Assembly: GCA_027306715.1 (NCBI GenBank)
Contig: DAHUZG010000052.1
Coordinates: 1 to 8,209, forward strand
From: Acidimicrobiaceae bacterium
Lineage (GTDB): Bacteria; Actinomycetota; Acidimicrobiia; Acidimicrobiales; Bog-793
Direction: 5' to 3'
Length of the DNA: 8,209 bases
In this document: piece by piece, positions 5,819-8,209 of the stretch
Layout: the number at the start of each line of letters is the position of its first letter
How positions within the stretch are numbered: position 1 is the first letter of the stretch
The notes under the pieces: model-generated
Databases searched by the model: none
Seen by the model: the letters and a program-made list of their open reading frames with translations, nothing else
What the model was told of the DNA's origin: nothing
Position numbers and translations under genes: made by a program

Positions 5819-7186
5819 ATGCGGATCGGACTCGCCCGGCAGTCTGGCGCCGCACGCCCGACCGCGGCGCCGCGTCACCCCGGTAGCGGCCGGTCGCGCC
5901 GCTGGCCACCACGGGCGCTTCTCGCCCTCTACGCGATCGCGCTCCTCTTCCGAGCGGCCCAGAACGTCGCGCAGACGAGCCTGGCCCCGGTCGGCGAGCG
6001 GTACCTGCACCTGCGGCCGTCCACGGTCGGCGCCACCATCGCCCTGAGCGGCGTCGCCACCCTGGCGGCGACCATGCTGGTCGGCCGCCTGGCCCGACCG
6101 GCCACCCTGCGGAGGTGGCTCGGCGCCGGGCTTCTCGTCACGACGGCATCGTTCCCTGTCATCGCCGCAGCGCGCTCCACCCTCGCCCTCGTCGCCGGCG
6201 CATCCCTGCTCGGAGGCGGGGGGGGCCTGCTGATGCCGAGCCTGACCACGCTCGTCGGCCACCAGAGCGGGGCCTCCGCCCGCCGCCGCCTGGCGGGTCT
6301 CACGGTCGCTCTCTCGGTGAGCCTCAGCATCGGACCGCTCGTCGACTCGGGGCTGCTCAGCGCGAGCGGCAACTCCCTGCGCCTGACCCTGGTCGTGTTC
6401 AGCATCCTGCCGCTGCTCGCGATGACCCTGCTGACGCGGTGGACGTCGTCGGGCAAGAGGAGCCTCCCGCTCCCGCTCTCCGGCGACAGCGGCGAGCAGC
6501 GCGCGGCGACAGAGCCCCCGCCGTCCGACGCCCGGCTCGACGCCGGAGGGGTCGAGCCGCCGGTGCCGCTGGGGGCTGCGGTGCTCCCGTCCTCACCGTG
6601 GCGGCGGCCCGGCTGGCGCCTGGCAACCGCCGCCCAGCTGCTCTACCAGGCGCCCTTCGTCGCCGTCGTCAGCTTCGGCGTCGTCGCCGCCGGCCGCCTC
6701 GACCGCATGCCGCCGGCTGGCGCCCAGCTCGCCATCAGCGTCTTCTTCGTCCTCTCGCTCCTCGCCCGTGTGGCGCTCACGAGCGTGCGCCAGATCCGCC
6801 GCCCCAAGGCGGCGATCCTCCTCGTCGCCGTGCTCACCGGCGCCGGCGTGAGCTTGCTCGGCCTCGGGCACACAGACGCCGAGCTGTTCGTCGCCCTGGC
6901 GATGCTCGGCCTGCCACACGGGCTGGTCTACCCTCTGGCGCTCGGGCTCGTCGCCGAGGAGACCCCGCCCGAGCTGCTCAGCCGCGCCAACGCGGCGCTG
7001 GCCGCCTGGACGGCCGCGGTGACGATCCCGCTGCCGGCCGTCCTTGGCGCGATCGCCGCCACAGCCGGGTTCAGAGCCATGTTCCTCCTGCTTCTCGTCC
7101 CCATCGTCGGAGTCGGAGCCCTCGTCGTCCGATGGCCCGCCCCGGCCATGTCACCGCGTGCTCGACGAGGCGAACGCGCCGGCTAG
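5819..7186 (+). CDS. MFS-type transporter
   Basis: A 455-residue integral membrane protein with the layout of the major facilitator superfamily. A basic N-terminal tail (1-32) is followed by a first half with about six hydrophobic segments (33-207). A hydrophilic central loop (about 209-264, Pro/Ser/Gly-rich) then leads into a second half with about six more. Supporting traits are the Gly-rich helix LLGGGGGLLMPSLTTLVG in the first half and the AEETPPELLSRANAALAAWTAA stretch in the second. Both resemble drug/proton antiporter-like carriers and uncharacterised MFS proteins. The substrate is unknown. The start at ATG 5819 is uncertain: there is no ribosome binding site, and the frame is open back to TTG 5765. 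It lies 65 bases after the response regulator, on the same strand, so it could be part of that operon by read-through. Confidence 0.85.
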   Translation: MRIGLARQSGAARPTAAPRHPGSGRSRRWPPRALLALYAIALLFRAAQNVAQTSLAPVGERYLHLRPSTVGATIALSGVATLAATMLVGRLARPATLRRWLGAGLLVTTASFPVIAAARSTLALVAGASLLGGGGGLLMPSLTTLVGHQSGASARRRLAGLTVALSVSLSIGPLVDSGLLSASGNSLRLTLVVFSILPLLAMTLLTRWTSSGKRSLPLPLSGDSGEQRAATEPPPSDARLDAGGVEPPVPLGAAVLPSSPWRRPGWRLATAAQLLYQAPFVAVVSFGVVAAGRLDRMPPAGAQLAISVFFVLSLLARVALTSVRQIRRPKAAILLVAVLTGAGVSLLGLGHTDAELFVALAMLGLPHGLVYPLALGLVAEETPPELLSRANAALAAWTAAVTIPLPAVLGAIAATAGFRAMFLLLLVPIVGVGALVVRWPAPAMSPRARRGERAG

Positions 7187-7193
7187 CGGCGCG
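7175..7193. terminator. Hairpin between convergent genes, probable bidirectional terminator
   Basis: CGCGCCG and CGGCGCG form a perfect 7-bp all-GC stem around the loop GCTAG, which contains the TAG stop of the MFS gene. The minus-strand stop is at 7204-7206, so one hairpin can serve both genes. There is no T-run. Confidence 0.5.
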
Positions 7194-7203
7194 GGGAGTG
7201 GCG

Positions 7204-7593
7204 TCAGCCCACGAACGTCTTCAGGTCCTTGACCAGCTTGTCCTCGATCTCGAAGTTCCAGGCGGTATCCGCCACGTCCACGACGAGGAACAGGTCGCTG
7301 ATGAGCAACGTCTCGATCGCCGCCACCCCGAGATGCTCGAGCCATCTGCCGATGCCGATGTGGACCGTGAGATCGTCAACGTCTCCCGTGATCGTGATGG
7401 TCATCGCACGGTCGGCATCGACCACCTCCCTCAGGAAGCCGCCCTTCTTGGCCTGGATCACGACACCTTGCTCACTCGGCGACGAGGTCTGAACCGCGAA
7501 GCCGTCTCTTTTCAGGTACTCCTCGATGTGAGCCTGCACGGCGCTCGGGTCCTTGCCCTTGTTCTCGAAGCGCTCCACCTTGTCACCGATCAT
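7204..7593 (-). CDS. Uncharacterised conserved-looking protein, 129 residues
   Basis: I cannot assign a function. The start MIGDKVERFENKGKDPSAVQ has an excellent ribosome binding site. The body reads as a compact alpha/beta domain: an N-terminal helix with HIEEYLKRDGF, then beta-type stretches with VVIQAKKGGFLREVV and AMTITITGDVDDLTVHIGIGRWLEHLG. A hydrophobic region AAIETLLISDLFLVVDVA and a C-terminal helix ending LKTFVG follow. The string IGIGRWLEHLGVAAIETLL resembles the N-terminal region of uncharacterised zinc-ribbon-associated proteins as I remember them, but that needs a search. No cysteines, signal peptide or clear transmembrane helix are present. The frame is open upstream to 7734, but that extension translates the DNA repeat at 7676-7711 and lacks a better start signal. 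Confidence 0.85.
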   Translation of the reverse strand: MIGDKVERFENKGKDPSAVQAHIEEYLKRDGFAVQTSSPSEQGVVIQAKKGGFLREVVDADRAMTITITGDVDDLTVHIGIGRWLEHLGVAAIETLLISDLFLVVDVADTAWNFEIEDKLVKDLKTFVG

Positions 7594-7599
7594 GGTCTG

Positions 7600-7606
7600 C
7601 CTTCCT
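7600..7606 (-). promoter_or_regulatory. Shine-Dalgarno site AGGAAGG
   Basis: On the minus strand AGGAAGG lies six bases before ATG 7593. It fixes the start of the 129-residue protein and argues against the 47-residue longer form. Confidence 0.75.
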
Positions 7607-7664
7607 GCAGGTGTTGCCGTCGTCCGCACCGGCGGCGGCGTCATCACGGCGACGACTCCGCCAG

Positions 7665-7717
7665 CCCGGTCAGCGGAGTCGGCCGGGTCGGCCGAGTCGG
7701 CCGGGTCGCTGACGGGG
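7665..7717. repeat. 9-bp tandem repeats enclosed by an inverted repeat
   Basis: Three full units and one partial unit of RGGTCGGCC-like sequence (GAGTCGGCC, GGGTCGGCC, GAGTCGGCC, GGGTCGCTG) run from 7676 to 7711 and alternate A/G at the second base, giving an 18-bp higher period. The block is bracketed by CCCGGTCAGCG (7665-7675) and CGCTGACGGGG (7707-7717), complementary except for one pair. It lies about 70 to 125 bases upstream of the 129-residue gene and could act as clustered protein-binding sites or a structured 5' leader. If translated in the long minus-strand frame it would give Asp/Ala/Ser/Pro repeats. Confidence 0.65.
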
Positions 7718-7840
7718 CCGCTCGTCTCTTGCAACCTACTGCTCCTGCCCGGCGTGCCGGTCGCGTCAAGCGGCGCTGCCCGCCGAGGCGAGCCTCAGCT
7801 CCCGCGCCGGCCTGCCTTCTGCATGCAATTTTGTCCCGTC

Positions 7841-7868
7841 CCGGCAATCTTCAGCCCTGCCTTGCCGG
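7841..7868. repeat. Inverted repeat CCGGCAA...TTGCCGG
   Basis: Two perfect 7-bp arms are separated by 14 bases in the intergenic region. No T-run follows on either side. It may be an operator half-site pair or a weak hairpin; the role is unknown. Confidence 0.4.
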
Positions 7869-7987
7869 CCCCGTCACGAGATGGCGGCTTCTCGAAGTGC
7901 CGACCGCCTGTGGAACCTGCCGTCGGCTCTCGGCGGCGCCCGCGACGACCCGTCAGGGCGGCATCACCAGCGGTGGAACCGATCCCC

Positions 7988-7996
7988 TTATACGAT
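7988..7996 (+). promoter_or_regulatory. Possible -10 region TTATACGAT for the terminal gene
   Basis: An AT-rich patch in GC-rich surroundings contains TATACG and TACGAT, the latter fitting TAnnnT. It lies about 70 bases upstream of GTG 8065. No TTGAC-like -35 is found at 16 to 19 bases, so support is partial. Confidence 0.3.
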
Positions 7997-8064
7997 GACC
8001 ACCGTTTCTGAGGACGGCTCGTGAGGGCCGATCGTGACGTCGAACGAGGCGAGAGGGGCCTGCG

Positions 8065-8209
8065 GTGGACCCTGGCAACGAGGCTACGCCGGCGCCGGCC
8101 GCCAACCCGGCGACGACGCGCGTTCACGAGGTCTCGCCGGCGCTTGCCCGTGCCATGCTCGGGCACGCGCCGCCATGGATCCGTGACTTCGGCGACGACT
8201 CTTACGAGT
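8065..8209 (+). CDS. N-terminal part of an unrecognised protein (3' end outside window)
   Basis: GTG 8065 follows GAGAGGGG with about six bases of spacing and opens a frame that runs off the window. The 48 visible residues start with MDPGNEATPAPAANPATTRV, an Ala/Pro/Thr-rich and probably flexible tail. A more ordered stretch, HEVSPALARAMLGHAPPW and IRDFGDDSYE, follows. Third codon positions are mostly G or C and the amino-acid mix is balanced, unlike the Arg-rich alternative frame from GTG 8021. No signal peptide or motif is visible, and I do not recognise the family. Confidence 0.7.
   Translation, partial: MDPGNEATPAPAANPATTRVHEVSPALARAMLGHAPPWIRDFGDDSYE

Larger units (their letters stand above)
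7594..8064. other. 471-nt intergenic region without a gene
   Basis: This lies between two divergent genes. Open frames exist on both strands but translate to Arg/Pro/Ser-rich shadow-like sequence. It is less GC-biased than the 1312-1598 stretch, with patches such as TGCATGCAATTTTG (7820-7833) and CTTATACGAT (7987-7996). It contains the 9-bp repeats inside an inverted repeat, a hairpin at 7841-7868 and a possible promoter near 7989. No tRNA or CRISPR repeats are seen. Confidence 0.55.

Noticed and set aside
7676..7711. CRISPR array
   Set aside because: The units are 9 bp, directly adjacent and without unique spacers. No cas gene is nearby.
7594..7734. N-terminal extension of the 129-residue protein with Asp/Ala/Ser/Pro repeats
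   Set aside because: The strong ribosome binding site at 7600-7606 points to ATG 7593, and the extension only translates a DNA repeat.
7733..7769. TTGACG and TAGGTT on the minus strand as a promoter for the 129-residue gene
   Set aside because: The boxes are individually good, but the 25-base spacer is far from the usual 17 to 18.
6115..7998. A 627-codon open frame on the plus strand overlapping the MFS gene and running past it
   Set aside because: Its translation is Arg/Pro/Ala-rich, typical of an out-of-frame reading of GC-rich DNA. The MFS frame has clear membrane helices over the same bases.
7975..8007. GGAACC ... CGTT as an ECF sigma-factor promoter
   Set aside because: The spacing between the two elements is 22 bases, longer than the roughly 15 to 17 expected.
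7995..8024. Nine-codon open frame MTTVSEDGS upstream of the terminal gene, as a leader peptide
   Set aside because: It is too short to distinguish from chance, and it has neither a ribosome binding site nor a run of a regulated amino acid.

Overview
The window is very GC-rich, with third codon positions almost always G or C. It carries DUF6458-type and 'EWTK'-type ABC-permease proteins and short leaders that may be leaderless. Together these point to a high-GC actinobacterium (Actinomycetota); I cannot name a genus. It reads as ordinary chromosome. I see no transposase, integrase, CRISPR array, tRNA or rRNA.

Layout. (1) Positions 1-947, plus strand: the C-terminal end of a DEAD-box RNA helicase cut by the window edge, overlapped by a glyoxalase-II-like metallo-beta-lactamase-fold hydrolase. 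(2) 1017-1292: a small two-helix DUF6458-type membrane protein, closed by a hairpin on its stop codon. (3) 1312-1598: an extremely GC-rich stretch with no convincing gene but a 22-bp perfect palindrome. (4) 1599-1790: a 63-residue single-helix membrane protein. (5) 1810-3596, minus strand: an ABC exporter made of an ATPase and an ABC-2 permease with overlapping genes. (6) 3782-5753, plus strand: a NarL-type two-component system, a DesK-like membrane histidine kinase followed by its response regulator. It diverges from the ABC exporter across a 185-bp spacer that holds a dyad and a possible leaderless promoter. (7) 5819-7186: an MFS-type transporter. (8) 7204-7593, minus strand: an uncharacterised 129-residue protein convergent with the MFS gene. 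(9) 7594-8064: a 471-nt intergenic region with 9-bp repeats inside an inverted repeat and a second hairpin. (10) 8065 to the edge: the start of an unrecognised protein.

How the parts fit together. The clearest functional unit is the divergent pair of ABC exporter and histidine kinase/response regulator. Such pairs in high-GC Gram-positive bacteria often sense an envelope stress or a toxic compound and induce the exporter. The dyad at 3628-3643 between them is a candidate operator. The MFS transporter downstream could belong to the same response, but it appears to have its own start signals. The rest looks like independent housekeeping or uncharacterised genes. I did not find strong evidence for a novel multi-gene system. 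The best candidates for a second look are the non-coding structures and the two uncharacterised proteins.
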